Of a stretch of 56,561 bases of DNA, positions 1-7,642 are shown piece by piece. This stretch comes from Thermoplasmata archaeon (GTDB lineage: Archaea > Thermoplasmatota > Thermoplasmata > Methanomassiliicoccales > Methanomethylophilaceae). The DNA is taken from positions 1-56,561 of the forward strand of contig SUSW01000002.1 of the NCBI GenBank assembly GCA_015063235.1. Direction: 5' to 3'. A model generated the notes under the pieces. It did not search any database and had not been told where the DNA came from. It saw only the letters and a program-made list of their open reading frames with translations. Made by a program: the position numbers and the translations under genes. Numbering within the stretch: the stretch's first letter is position 1; every line of letters starts with the position of its first letter.

Positions 1-288
1 GTGCTCTACTCTGCTGGCAAAGAAATCACCGAGGACGCAGTTAAGGCAGTTCTCACAGCCGCCGGAGTTGACGCTGACGCAGCAAAGATCAAAGCATTGG
101 TTGCATCCCTTGAGGGAGTGGACATCGCAGATGCTATCGCGAACGCAGCAGTTGCCGCGCCCGCAGCAGCACCCGCAGCCGGAGCCGCCCCCGCAGCAGC
201 CGCAGCACCCGCAGCAGCCGAGGAACCCGAGGTTGAGCAGGTCAGCGAAGAGGATGCAGCAGCAGGTCTCTCTGCACTCTTCGGATGA
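1..288 (+). CDS. rpl12: 50S ribosomal protein P1 (archaeal L12), 5' end cut by window
   Basis: This is the acidic stalk protein of the large ribosomal subunit, which recruits translation GTPases. The visible part starts inside the N-terminal dimerisation region ([17 protein letters not shown]). It continues into a long Ala/Pro hinge and ends in the charged tail with the ALFG-type C-terminus typical of archaeal P1. Family members normally begin about 7-9 residues earlier (MEY-like start), so the GTG at position 1 is probably an internal codon and the true start lies outside the window. It ends in TGA and is followed by a hairpin with a T-rich tail. Confidence 0.93.
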   Translation: MLYSAGKEITEDAVKAVLTAAGVDADAAKIKALVASLEGVDIADAIANAAVAAPAAAPAAGAAPAAAAAPAAAEEPEVEQVSEEDAAAGLSALFG

Positions 289-315
289 ACGTCAGTTGAT
301 TCTAAGAGTCAATAC

Positions 316-350
316 AAACCACTTACCACACCCTTGTGGTTTCTTTTCTT
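316..350 (+). terminator. Terminator after rpl12
   Basis: A perfect 7-bp stem (AAACCAC at 316-322 with GTGGTTT at 336-342) is followed by TTTCTTTTCTTCTT. A nested CCACA/TGTGG stem is an alternative fold. Its place 25 bases after the P1 stop suits a transcription terminator closing the ribosomal operon. Confidence 0.7.
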
Positions 351-391
351 CTTATTAATCGGATGAATCTCGCTGTCATTTGGGAACATGC

Positions 392-399
392 AATTATAT
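392..399 (+). promoter_or_regulatory. TATA box of the FtsZ-like gene
   Basis: AATTATAT is centred about 25 bases before the ATG at 421, the spacing expected when transcription starts on the start codon itself. This supports a leaderless start at 421 over the upstream in-frame ATGs at 388 and 409, one of which precedes the TATA box. Confidence 0.5.
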
Positions 400-420
400 C
401 TCGTAAGCATGCACATAGAC

Positions 421-1185
421 ATGGGTGACGTAGTGCTTGTTGCATGCGGAGGGGCGGCTTACAATGTCGTCCATGATTCCGAAGATCTGCAGACTACGCC
501 GCAGGTGCACCTTTCCAACAAGGAATCGACAATGCCCCTTGACGATCCGGAGGCCATCAGCAAGGCCATCGGGAATTACCGCATCGTCATCCCCTTCTGT
601 ATCCTCGGCGGTGAGCTGGGAACCGATATCGTAAGGACCGTTATCAAATGTGCCAGGGACTGCAGCTGTAAGGTCGTATCCGTATTGGGGATGCCTATGG
701 AGATAGAGGCAGAGCGCCGCGAGAGGGCATCCAAGACCCTGTCGGATATCACGTCGATCTCTGACGTCAGCCTGGTATTCGATATGACCAGATCGATGGA
801 GGTATACGATGATATTAGGAACCGCAGATTGGATGATTTCCTGAAGATGATGAACAGGCTCGTGATGAAATCCATAGAATCCATCATCGAGACTATGGAC
901 GGTCCTTTTTTCACTACATTCCAGGAGAGGATGTACGCATTCTCTTCAGCAACTGATGTACTCCCGATAGATGCGGTACAAAAGGCATGGGATACCATGC
1001 TGTTCGACAACAACACGGAGAAGCAGAGCTGCATCATACTCGTTGGCAACCGTACGTCTACCGCAGAGATGGATTATCTCAAGGACAGGATGGTCATGGA
1101 GCACGGAATTATGCCCGAGGTCATCAGGAGATCGGACAAAGATGATTCAAAAGTGATAGTCTTCAAAGCGGTAAGTTCCTTTTGA
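421..1185 (+). CDS. Divergent FtsZ/CetZ-like tubulin-superfamily protein
   Basis: The 254-residue product resembles a shortened, degenerate FtsZ. The N-terminal strand-loop VLVACGGAAYNVV (5-17) sits where FtsZ has its first glycine loop. ILGGELGTD (61-69) occupies the place of the tubulin signature GGGTGTG, and KVVSVLGMPMEIEAERR resembles the following FtsZ strand and helix (TMPMxFEGRxR). The signature has Glu and Leu where glycines and threonine are expected, so GTP binding or hydrolysis may be altered. It is also shorter than FtsZ (about 350). I infer an accessory cytoskeletal or regulatory paralogue rather than the main division FtsZ. The start was chosen from the TATA spacing. Identification rests on motif order only. 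Confidence 0.55.
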   Translation: MGDVVLVACGGAAYNVVHDSEDLQTTPQVHLSNKESTMPLDDPEAISKAIGNYRIVIPFCILGGELGTDIVRTVIKCARDCSCKVVSVLGMPMEIEAERRERASKTLSDITSISDVSLVFDMTRSMEVYDDIRNRRLDDFLKMMNRLVMKSIESIIETMDGPFFTTFQERMYAFSSATDVLPIDAVQKAWDTMLFDNNTEKQSCIILVGNRTSTAEMDYLKDRMVMEHGIMPEVIRRSDKDDSKVIVFKAVSSF

Positions 1186-1300
1186 ACGTGTCGGTTATTT
1201 AAATTATTTATAAATTATGGTAACATCGGTGCATTTTCAGTATTTTTAACATTTTTATTATATCTCGTTAAGAGGTAGTTCAAACGAAGGAGGAAACGCC

Positions 1301-1504
1301 ATGTTGGGTAAAGGAGGAGGGCCGGGAGGCCTAGAAACTGCATCTTCTGATGAAGATGGGAGAGTGGAAGAGTATACAAGGACCGTCAGGAGTGTCAAAG
1401 ATCACTTCGACACTTCGGTGGTTGAAGCAGTGCTGATCTGTAAAGTGCCGGAAGACATCCGTGAGAAAGTGACCAATAATCTTTATCCGGAAGAGGTACA
1501 ATGA
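1301..1504 (+). CDS. Small conserved-looking acidic protein, unknown function
   Basis: A 67-residue protein with a glycine-rich N-terminus (LGKGGGPGG) followed by a charged, helical-looking part (EEYTRTVRSVKDHF) and one cysteine. I do not recognise the family. The start has a strong ribosome-binding site (AAGGAGGAAACGCC before ATG). An AT-rich stretch with several TATA-like runs lies at 1195-1262, so it has its own promoter. It ends in TGA and converges on the TrmJ-like gene with only 22 bases between them. Confidence 0.6.
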   Translation: MLGKGGGPGGLETASSDEDGRVEEYTRTVRSVKDHFDTSVVEAVLICKVPEDIREKVTNNLYPEEVQ

Positions 1505-1526
1505 AACCCGGTGGGCCCTTGAGGGC

Positions 1527-2258
1527 TCATCGATTCTTCTTTTTCTCCCAGGGCTTTCCGTATTTCAGGAATTTGGAAGCATCTCCAAAGACACCCATTA
1601 TCGTGTTGTACTCGTGTTTGGACGGTACTGCGCGGCCCATCATTCTTCTGAACATCACGGTAGTGTTGGCTCTTCTTTCCTTTGGATACTCTATCGCATC
1701 GAGAAGGTCGCCGAAGTACGAGAACATCATCTCCTTCTCCCTTTTGTCTGCGGGCTCTGATCTCCTGGGCTCGCTGTGCATTGCCATGAAGAATTCGTAG
1801 AGAACGGTATGAGTTGCGTGGGACAGGTTGAGGATCGGATATTCCTCGCTTGCGGGTATCGTTATAAGCACGTCGCAGTAGTTCAACTCGTCCTGCAGGA
1901 GTCCGATGTCCTCCCTTCCGAAAACGACTGCGATCTTCTCGGTATAGCCTCTGCAGTGTTCTGCGAATTCCCTTACTGGTACAGGTACCCTTGTGTAGTT
2001 GCTGTCGCCTTTGGTGACAACTCCGCTGGTACCCACCACAAGGAAGCAGTCGGCTGTTGCCTCCTCCAACGAATTGACTATGACAGCGTTGTCCAGAAGG
2101 TCCGCTCCGTGCTTGGATCTGCGGTATGCGTCGTCTCCGATCTCGCAGGGATTGACGAGATAGAGTTCCTTCACATCGAAGTTCGCCATCGATCTGGCGA
2201 TCGCTCCTACGTTTCCCTCGTACTTCGGGCCTACGATGACTACACGGATTTCGGGCAT
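1527..2258 (-). CDS. trmJ: TrmJ-family tRNA 2'-O-methyltransferase (SPOUT class)
   Basis: A SAM-dependent 2'-O-ribose methylase, probably acting on the tRNA anticodon loop as archaeal TrmJ does. The 243-residue product starts MPEIRVVIVGPKYEGNVGAIARSM, the motif 1 of the SpoU/TrmJ fold. Motif 2 is VVFGREDIGLLQDEL, and motif 3, IPASEEYPILNLSHA, forms the trefoil knot that holds SAM. A charged C-terminal extension follows (from about 165), as in TrmJ. I chose the ATG at 2258 because MPEIRVV is the usual N-terminus and a TATA-like TTTATGTA lies about 28 bases upstream (leaderless). The reading frame stays open to 2327. Confidence 0.85.
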   Translation of the reverse strand: MPEIRVVIVGPKYEGNVGAIARSMANFDVKELYLVNPCEIGDDAYRRSKHGADLLDNAVIVNSLEEATADCFLVVGTSGVVTKGDSNYTRVPVPVREFAEHCRGYTEKIAVVFGREDIGLLQDELNYCDVLITIPASEEYPILNLSHATHTVLYEFFMAMHSEPRRSEPADKREKEMMFSYFGDLLDAIEYPKERRANTTVMFRRMMGRAVPSKHEYNTIMGVFGDASKFLKYGKPWEKKKNR

Positions 2259-2432
2259 GCTGATTGGACAGAGCGGATTCTGTACATAAAGGGTTGCGAC
2301 TTCCAATAGACATATTTTTGAGGACATTCGTGTTACTCATCTTCATGGTCCCGCACTCGAACAGTATATGAATCACATACACGGTGGGGGTATCATAGTA
2401 TCCGTCTTAGAAGCGGATGAGAGGAAGATTGA

Positions 2433-3191
2433 ATGGATATACCAAAGGATCACCCTAGATACAAGTCCCTGATGACAAGGGAATATCTGGTACAGATGGT
2501 GAACGAGGGTCTAGTGACCCCTACCGGACTGATCTCCCACGGAAGAGGAGAGGCCTATGACTACCTGATGGGAGAGAAGAGCATTCCTCCTGCATTAGAG
2601 GCCGAGAAGGCAGCGGCAGCCTATCTTCTCAGGGCCAAGAATCCCGTTGTATGCGTGAACGGTAACGCAGCAGTTCTGGATCCGGAGAACCTCATAGCGC
2701 TGGCCAACGCAGTTCCCGCCAAAATGGAGGTCAACCTGTTCCACAGGACCCCGGAGAGGATGGAGGGACTCATCTCCTTCCTCGAATCCAAAGGGGCCGA
2801 CAATGTTTTGGGAAGGGAGCCCGAATGCAGGATCCCCGGACTCAATCACGACCGCGCCTTGTGCACCAAGGAAGGCATCTTTGATTGCGACGTCATAGTC
2901 GTACCGATCGAGGACGGCGACCGCGCCGAGGCTCTGGTATCCATGGGGAAAATCGTCATTTCTATAGATCTCAACCCGCTCTCCCGTACGTCATGCAAGG
3001 CCACTGTGCCGATATCCGACGAATTGTCCCGTGCATTGGAAAATATAATCAGATTCATCTCGGAATTAAGGGGTGACGAGCAGGCAATTCTTAAAGTAAT
3101 TAACGAATATAGTAGCTATAATAACCGTCGTGAGACCGTCAGATACATTTGTGATTCGTTGATGTCGGCCTTTGAAACGGGAGATGATTGA
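2433..3191 (+). CDS. 4-phosphopantoate--beta-alanine ligase (archaeal phosphopantothenate synthetase)
   Basis: Joins 4-phosphopantoate and beta-alanine with ATP in the archaeal coenzyme A pathway, replacing bacterial PanC. The 252-residue length is normal. The N-terminus (IPKDHPRYKSLMTREYLV) and the TPTGLISHGRGEAYDYLMGE block are signatures of this archaeal family (formerly DUF137). NHDRALCTKEGI and the DLNPLSRTS stretch are also typical. A GAGAGGAAG site precedes the ATG. It is the first gene of a tight operon: its TGA at 3189-3191 directly abuts the ATG of the SAH hydrolase gene. Confidence 0.9.
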   Translation: MDIPKDHPRYKSLMTREYLVQMVNEGLVTPTGLISHGRGEAYDYLMGEKSIPPALEAEKAAAAYLLRAKNPVVCVNGNAAVLDPENLIALANAVPAKMEVNLFHRTPERMEGLISFLESKGADNVLGREPECRIPGLNHDRALCTKEGIFDCDVIVVPIEDGDRAEALVSMGKIVISIDLNPLSRTSCKATVPISDELSRALENIIRFISELRGDEQAILKVINEYSSYNNRRETVRYICDSLMSAFETGDD

Positions 3192-4430
3192 ATGGAAGAC
3201 CTTCTTAAACAGGGATCGCTGAAGCTGCACTGGGTCGAGACCCATATGCCTGTGCTTCAGGAGATCAGAAAGAGATTCATCAGAGAGCAGCCCCTTGCAG
3301 GGCTGAAGATCGGTATGGCCCTCCATACGGAGGCTAAGACCGGAATGCTCGCCATCACCCTCGCCGATGCGGGTGCGAACATCCGCCTGGCCAGCTGCAA
3401 TCCTCTGTCGACAGACGACTCTGTCGCACTCGCCCTCCGCGACGAGTACGGACTCGACGTGTATGCGAAGAAATGGGAGACATCCGAAGAATACTACAAC
3501 AATCTGAACACGGTCCTCAACATGGGGCCGGATTTCATAATCGATGACGGTGCGGACCTCATCACGATGCTGCATACCAGCAGGAAGGATATGCTGTCCA
3601 ATGTAAAGGGAGGGAACGAGGAGACCACTACCGGTGTGACCCGTCTCAAGGCGATGGCAGAGGATGGGACCTTGAAGTTCCCCGTCATGGATGTCAACGA
3701 TGCGAAGATGAAGTTCCTCTTCGACAACAGGTACGGTACCGGACAGTCCGCCTTCGACGGATGGATGAACGCCACCAACCTGCTCGTGGCAGGAAAGATC
3801 CTGGTCGTCGCCGGATACGGATGGTGCGGGAAGGGAATCGCCATGAGGGCCAAGGGTCTCGGTGCGCAGGTAATCGTCACAGAGGTCGATCCGGTAAAGG
3901 CCATCGAGGCGAAGATGGACGGATTCGAGGTCATGAGGATGATCGATGCCGTCAAGGTCGCAGACATGGTCTTCACAGTAACAGGATGCAAGGACATCCT
4001 CACTCTGGAGCACTTCGAGGTCATGAAGGACGGATGCGTCGTAGGTAACGTGGGACACTTCGACAACGAGATCAACAAGGACCACCTCTACGCGCTTTCG
4101 GAATCATGCACCCGTGTCCGCGAGTTCATCGACGAGTACAAGATGAAGGACGGACGCAGGATCTACCTCATCGGAGAGGGAAGGCTCATGAACCTCGCGG
4201 CTGGACAGGGACACCCCGCGGAGATCATGGACATGAGCTTCGCCACCCAGGCGCTGGGGATAGAGTACATCTCGAAGTACTATTCGGATATGGAGCCGGT
4301 GGTCCACAGAGTGCCCGATTTCATCGATTCAAGGATAGCCTCCATAAAGCTGGAGTCCATGGGGGTCAAGATCGACCACCTTTCCGAAGAGCAGCTCAAA
4401 TACACCACAGGATGGCAGGAAGGCACATGA
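3192..4430 (+). CDS. ahcY: S-adenosylhomocysteine (or S-inosylhomocysteine) hydrolase
   Basis: NAD-dependent hydrolase that clears the product of SAM methylation, giving homocysteine plus adenosine (or inosine in some methanogens). The 412 residues match the archaeal family. LHTEAKTGML (about 44-53) is the substrate site, and the DDGADL segment near 116 and TGVTRL loop are present. The Rossmann glycine loop GYGWCGKG lies near 208-215 and VGHFDNEI near 285. It starts immediately after the preceding stop, and its TGA overlaps the next ATG (ATGA), so the three genes are translationally coupled. Homocysteine made here would feed the methionine genes elsewhere in the window. Which nucleoside is released cannot be told from sequence. 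Confidence 0.93.
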   Translation: MEDLLKQGSLKLHWVETHMPVLQEIRKRFIREQPLAGLKIGMALHTEAKTGMLAITLADAGANIRLASCNPLSTDDSVALALRDEYGLDVYAKKWETSEEYYNNLNTVLNMGPDFIIDDGADLITMLHTSRKDMLSNVKGGNEETTTGVTRLKAMAEDGTLKFPVMDVNDAKMKFLFDNRYGTGQSAFDGWMNATNLLVAGKILVVAGYGWCGKGIAMRAKGLGAQVIVTEVDPVKAIEAKMDGFEVMRMIDAVKVADMVFTVTGCKDILTLEHFEVMKDGCVVGNVGHFDNEINKDHLYALSESCTRVREFIDEYKMKDGRRIYLIGEGRLMNLAAGQGHPAEIMDMSFATQALGIEYISKYYSDMEPVVHRVPDFIDSRIASIKLESMGVKIDHLSEEQLKYTTGWQEGT

Positions 4431-5347
4431 GCCAGCCGTTCCTGTCCGTGTACGGACATGTCACTGTCGACCAGATAATGACGGTCAGGAAGTTCCCCGC
4501 AGACAACACCACGGAGGATATCGTCACGAAGATGACGACCCTCGGCGGAACGGGAACGAACATAGCTGTCGCAGCTGCCAAGCTGGGCTGTCCTACTGCT
4601 CTCTGTGCCTTCGTCGGGAACGATTTTCCGGGAATGTATGAGAAGCAGATCAGGGAATCCGGGCTGATCATGGATGAGTTCCTGCATGTCGACAAGTACG
4701 AGACGTCCGGAGCGATAGTCGTGAACGACCCCAACATGGTCCAGAAGGTTGTATTCTACCAGGGGCCTCAGGGTTTCGCGGACGACATCGGGATCAGGCT
4801 CACATCCAATGCGAAGAAGTCCAAGTACACCCACTTCTGCACCGGCCAGCCGTCGTATTACATCAGTCTGATGGACGATATCAGAGGAAGCACCAGCATC
4901 GCTATCGATCCGGCACAGGAATCCCACAGGATTTGGAACACGGAATGGTTCACTAAGGCGTTGGAGAGATCGGATTCGCTGTTCTGCAACAATTTCGAGG
5001 CCGAATCCCTGAAGAAGTATGCAGGCGTCGGCGACATCATGGATATCGATCTGGACCTGGTCGTCTGCACGCAAGGTGCCGAAGGCAGCTTGGCGAAGAT
5101 CAATGGTGAGAGGATCGCCATCCCTGCGGTCAAGGCGGACAGGGTCGCCGACCCTACCGGATGCGGCGATACGTACAGGGCGGGATTCTACACCGCGCTC
5201 TGCAAGGGGTTCGACATCCCGGAGGCGCTGACGCTCGCGTCGACCGTTTCATCGTTCGTAGTTCAGGAGACCGGTGCACTTACGAATATTCCAACATGGG
5301 ATATGGTGCTGGAGAGGGCCGAGCCCTATCTGAGAGAGATCGGATGA
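4427..5347 (+). CDS. PfkB-family kinase, likely nucleoside/adenosine kinase
   Basis: A ribokinase-family kinase of 306 residues. The first PfkB signature is near 37-52 (LGGTGTNIAVAAAKLG), and the second is DPTGCGDTYRAGF near 242-254, with the catalytic Asp in GCGD. The product resembles archaeal nucleoside kinases more than sugar kinases, and its place directly after the SAH hydrolase (ATGA overlap at 4427-4430) suggests it phosphorylates the released adenosine or inosine. That role is inferred from context. The frame is open further upstream, but that part is a shadow of ahcY. The stop overlaps the next gene by ATGA. Confidence 0.85.
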   Translation: MSQPFLSVYGHVTVDQIMTVRKFPADNTTEDIVTKMTTLGGTGTNIAVAAAKLGCPTALCAFVGNDFPGMYEKQIRESGLIMDEFLHVDKYETSGAIVVNDPNMVQKVVFYQGPQGFADDIGIRLTSNAKKSKYTHFCTGQPSYYISLMDDIRGSTSIAIDPAQESHRIWNTEWFTKALERSDSLFCNNFEAESLKKYAGVGDIMDIDLDLVVCTQGAEGSLAKINGERIAIPAVKADRVADPTGCGDTYRAGFYTALCKGFDIPEALTLASTVSSFVVQETGALTNIPTWDMVLERAEPYLREIG

Positions 5348-5877
5348 CGCTTTTTGCGATAACCGGCACGCCGGGAACAGGCAAGACATCCGTTTCAGCG
5401 GAGCTCCGCTCCAGAGGATATGATGTCATCGATATGAACGAGCATATCCGTGCCAACGGTTTGCTGGGAGAACTGGACTCCAAGAGGGACACTCACGAGG
5501 TGGATCTCGACGACCTGAACGATTCGCTTCAGAGGTACAGGGATGACGGCAGCCTTCATCTGATGGATTCCCACCTTTCGCATTTCATGGACTGCAGCGG
5601 TATAATCGTACTAAGATGCTCCCCGGAGGTCCTTTACAAGAGGCTGGAGGCCAGAGGCTATGGGAAGGAGAAGATTCTCGAGAATGTGCAATCGGAGGTC
5701 CTGGACGTGATACTCTGCGAGGCCGTCGATTCGGACATACCGGTGTACGAAGTAGACTGCTCTGGAGGAAATGTTGCCGATTCAGCAGACTCCATAGAAG
5801 AAATACTAAAAGGCTGTACTGACAATTACATACCAGGAAAGACCGACTGGTCCCAGGAGATGGAAAGATGGTTCTAG
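5344..5877 (+). CDS. Adenylate kinase 6 / Fap7-type NMP kinase
   Basis: A 177-residue P-loop kinase of the AK6/Fap7 (COG1936-like) type, which phosphorylates AMP and in archaea and eukaryotes also assists small-subunit ribosome maturation. The Walker A is GTPGTGKTS at residues 7-15. VIDMNEHI follows where the NMP-binding region lies, and RCSPEVLYKRLEARGY near 92-107 is the typical lid approach. Start and stop both overlap neighbours: ATGA at 5344 and 10 bases with the phosphotransferase gene. The stop is TAG, rare here. Readthrough would add only about ten residues before a TGA at 5908-5910. Confidence 0.87.
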   Translation: MTLFAITGTPGTGKTSVSAELRSRGYDVIDMNEHIRANGLLGELDSKRDTHEVDLDDLNDSLQRYRDDGSLHLMDSHLSHFMDCSGIIVLRCSPEVLYKRLEARGYGKEKILENVQSEVLDVILCEAVDSDIPVYEVDCSGGNVADSADSIEEILKGCTDNYIPGKTDWSQEMERWF

Positions 5878-6554
5878 ACGGACAGAGAGCGAGGGCGGAC
5901 ATATTTCTGACCCCCGTTGCGAAGAGAATGCTCAATGTCAACCCCAACATCATTTCATGGCTCGGGCTGATTGTTGCGCTCATAAGCGGAGTGATATTCT
6001 ATTTCAGTGGAGCGGACGGTAAAGAATGGCTCCTTCTGGTCGGTGCAGCCGCGGTCATCATCTCCGGATACTTCGATGCCCTTGACGGAAAGATCGCCAA
6101 GCTTGCAGGAAAATGCAGTAAGAAAGGAGATTACCTCGATCACGTCTTCGATAGGTTCGCCGACGTTTTCATGATTGGTGGAATAGCCATATGCGCTTAT
6201 TGGTGCGACCCTCATCTGGGTATGCTGGCTATCATCGGAGTCTTGTTGACATCCTACATGGGGACCCAGGCCCAGGCCATCGGAGCCCCCCGTCTGTATG
6301 CCGGTCTTCTCGGACGTGCCGACAGGGTCGTTCTCTCGACGATATTCCCCATAGTCCAGTATGTTATGATGACATACACAGACTTCGGAAGCTTCACCCT
6401 GGACCTCGGATTCAAGGTATTCGATATTAACTGGCTGGAGATCATGATGCTCTGGTACGCCATTGCAGGAAACTTCACGGCCATTCAGAGGGCTATAGTT
6501 ACCTGGAGAAACCTCAACAAGATGGAAGAGGAAGAGAACCAGAAGAAGGAGTGA
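5868..6554 (+). CDS. CDP-alcohol phosphatidyltransferase (archaeal phospholipid head-group synthase)
   Basis: An integral membrane enzyme that moves a CDP-linked archaeol or alcohol to make polar lipids, probably an archaetidylinositol-phosphate synthase type. The catalytic motif is complete: D70-x2-D73-G-x2-A77-K78-x8-G87-x3-D91-x3-D95, with Lys in place of the usual Arg. About five or six membrane segments follow (near 28-48, 52-68, 102-135, 150-165, 185-205). The C-terminus is an acidic, Lys-ending tail. The ATG overlaps the end of the AK6 gene by 10 bases, so it belongs to the same operon. The exact head group cannot be decided. Confidence 0.82.
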   Translation: MVLDGQRARADIFLTPVAKRMLNVNPNIISWLGLIVALISGVIFYFSGADGKEWLLLVGAAAVIISGYFDALDGKIAKLAGKCSKKGDYLDHVFDRFADVFMIGGIAICAYWCDPHLGMLAIIGVLLTSYMGTQAQAIGAPRLYAGLLGRADRVVLSTIFPIVQYVMMTYTDFGSFTLDLGFKVFDINWLEIMMLWYAIAGNFTAIQRAIVTWRNLNKMEEEENQKKE

Positions 6555-6555
6555 A

Positions 6556-7611
6556 TCACTCTTCTTTCTTTTCAGGGGCCTGAGCGTTCTTCTGCTGGCC
6601 CCTGGCTTTGAACCTGTAGTATTTCAGCGGATGTGTCATCCATTCGTACTCGCAGATCCTATCGGGATTGTAGCATAAGCCGTTCGTTTTCATGGTCTTG
6701 CATTCAGGCGGGGAGTACCCCTCGCCTCCGGATAGCTCGCCCAGGATGTGTTTTATCTGATATTCCGACTTGGATTCATCGAAGTCGGGCGATTCGGAGA
6801 AGACCTTTATTATGTCCTCATAACCGAGTCCCAATGCCTTCAGGAATGTCACTATTGCGAATCTGGCGCTGTGTGGAAGGTTCAGACCGTTCCTGGACAT
6901 CTCCAATATTCTGACGAGGCACGGAGGCAGGTAATCCATCTTCATTCCCTCGCCGTTCGTAGCACTCATCTTCATTTTCGCATCGTTGAGGGCGTTCTTC
7001 ACCGCTTCGACGTCCCGGACCAGGTACTTCTTGTACTCCTCCGGCGTCAGAAGCGGCAGCTCGGACTCGATCTTATCCTGAAGTGCATTCTGCATCAAAC
7101 GGCTGAATTTGTCCTGCGGGAGGTAGACAACACCGTGGTGGATGTCGCTGTTGATGAGCTTCCAATCAGGGCTGTTGATCCTGCTTGCCAGTCTCAGGAA
7201 ATCCGGGAATCCCATGTGGATGGTCCCGTCACGGTCCGCTGTGGAGGTAATTCCGAGTTCCTCGGACACCACCAGGATTGTCGTCTTATCCTCTTTGCTC
7301 AGCAGAGAGTTCATCCTCACAGCCTCGGATAATGCGTATCTCTTAGTGAGGAAACGGTCTCCGATCTGCGACACCAGCATTCTGGCGTAGGGGTAGGACA
7401 TGACTTCGATCAGCCTGTCATAATCGTTCATAAGGTCGGCATGCGATACCTCGGCTTTCTCCAATGCCTGAAGCACCCTCTCCTTCCCCCTTTTCCTCGC
7501 GGGCTCGTAGGAGTCGGAAGTGAGCAGCATATCGAGATCGGCACCGTTCTTCTCCGCGAATTCGGATGATTCCTTGAGGAACGGGTATTTCGCCGCGCGC
7601 TTGGTATCCAT
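6556..7611 (-). CDS. priL: DNA primase large subunit PriL
   Basis: The regulatory, Fe-S carrying subunit of the archaeal/eukaryotic primase, which helps PriS begin primers. The 351-residue length is typical. Four cysteines of the C-terminal Fe-S domain are visible: PPCLVRILE, PPECKTMKTNGLCYN and RICEYEWMTHPLKYY. The helical N-terminal domain (YPFLKESSEF...) matches PriL. A TATA-like TTTATCTA lies about 26 bases upstream of the ATG, in the 31-base gap after the radical SAM gene, so it could be transcribed on its own. It converges on the lipid synthase gene with one base between stops. Confidence 0.88.
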   Translation of the reverse strand: MDTKRAAKYPFLKESSEFAEKNGADLDMLLTSDSYEPARKRGKERVLQALEKAEVSHADLMNDYDRLIEVMSYPYARMLVSQIGDRFLTKRYALSEAVRMNSLLSKEDKTTILVVSEELGITSTADRDGTIHMGFPDFLRLASRINSPDWKLINSDIHHGVVYLPQDKFSRLMQNALQDKIESELPLLTPEEYKKYLVRDVEAVKNALNDAKMKMSATNGEGMKMDYLPPCLVRILEMSRNGLNLPHSARFAIVTFLKALGLGYEDIIKVFSESPDFDESKSEYQIKHILGELSGGEGYSPPECKTMKTNGLCYNPDRICEYEWMTHPLKYYRFKARGQQKNAQAPEKKEE

Positions 7612-7642
7612 AAGCGAATGACGAACATACAGATAGATAAAC

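Noticed and set aside
4106-4426. A long N-terminal extension of the PfkB gene
   Set aside because: The extension is the out-of-frame shadow of ahcY; the kinase family starts at the ATGA overlap at 4427.
5875-5877. TAG of the AK6 gene as a pyrrolysine codon
   Set aside because: The protein is already family length at the TAG, and readthrough would add only about ten residues inside the next gene.
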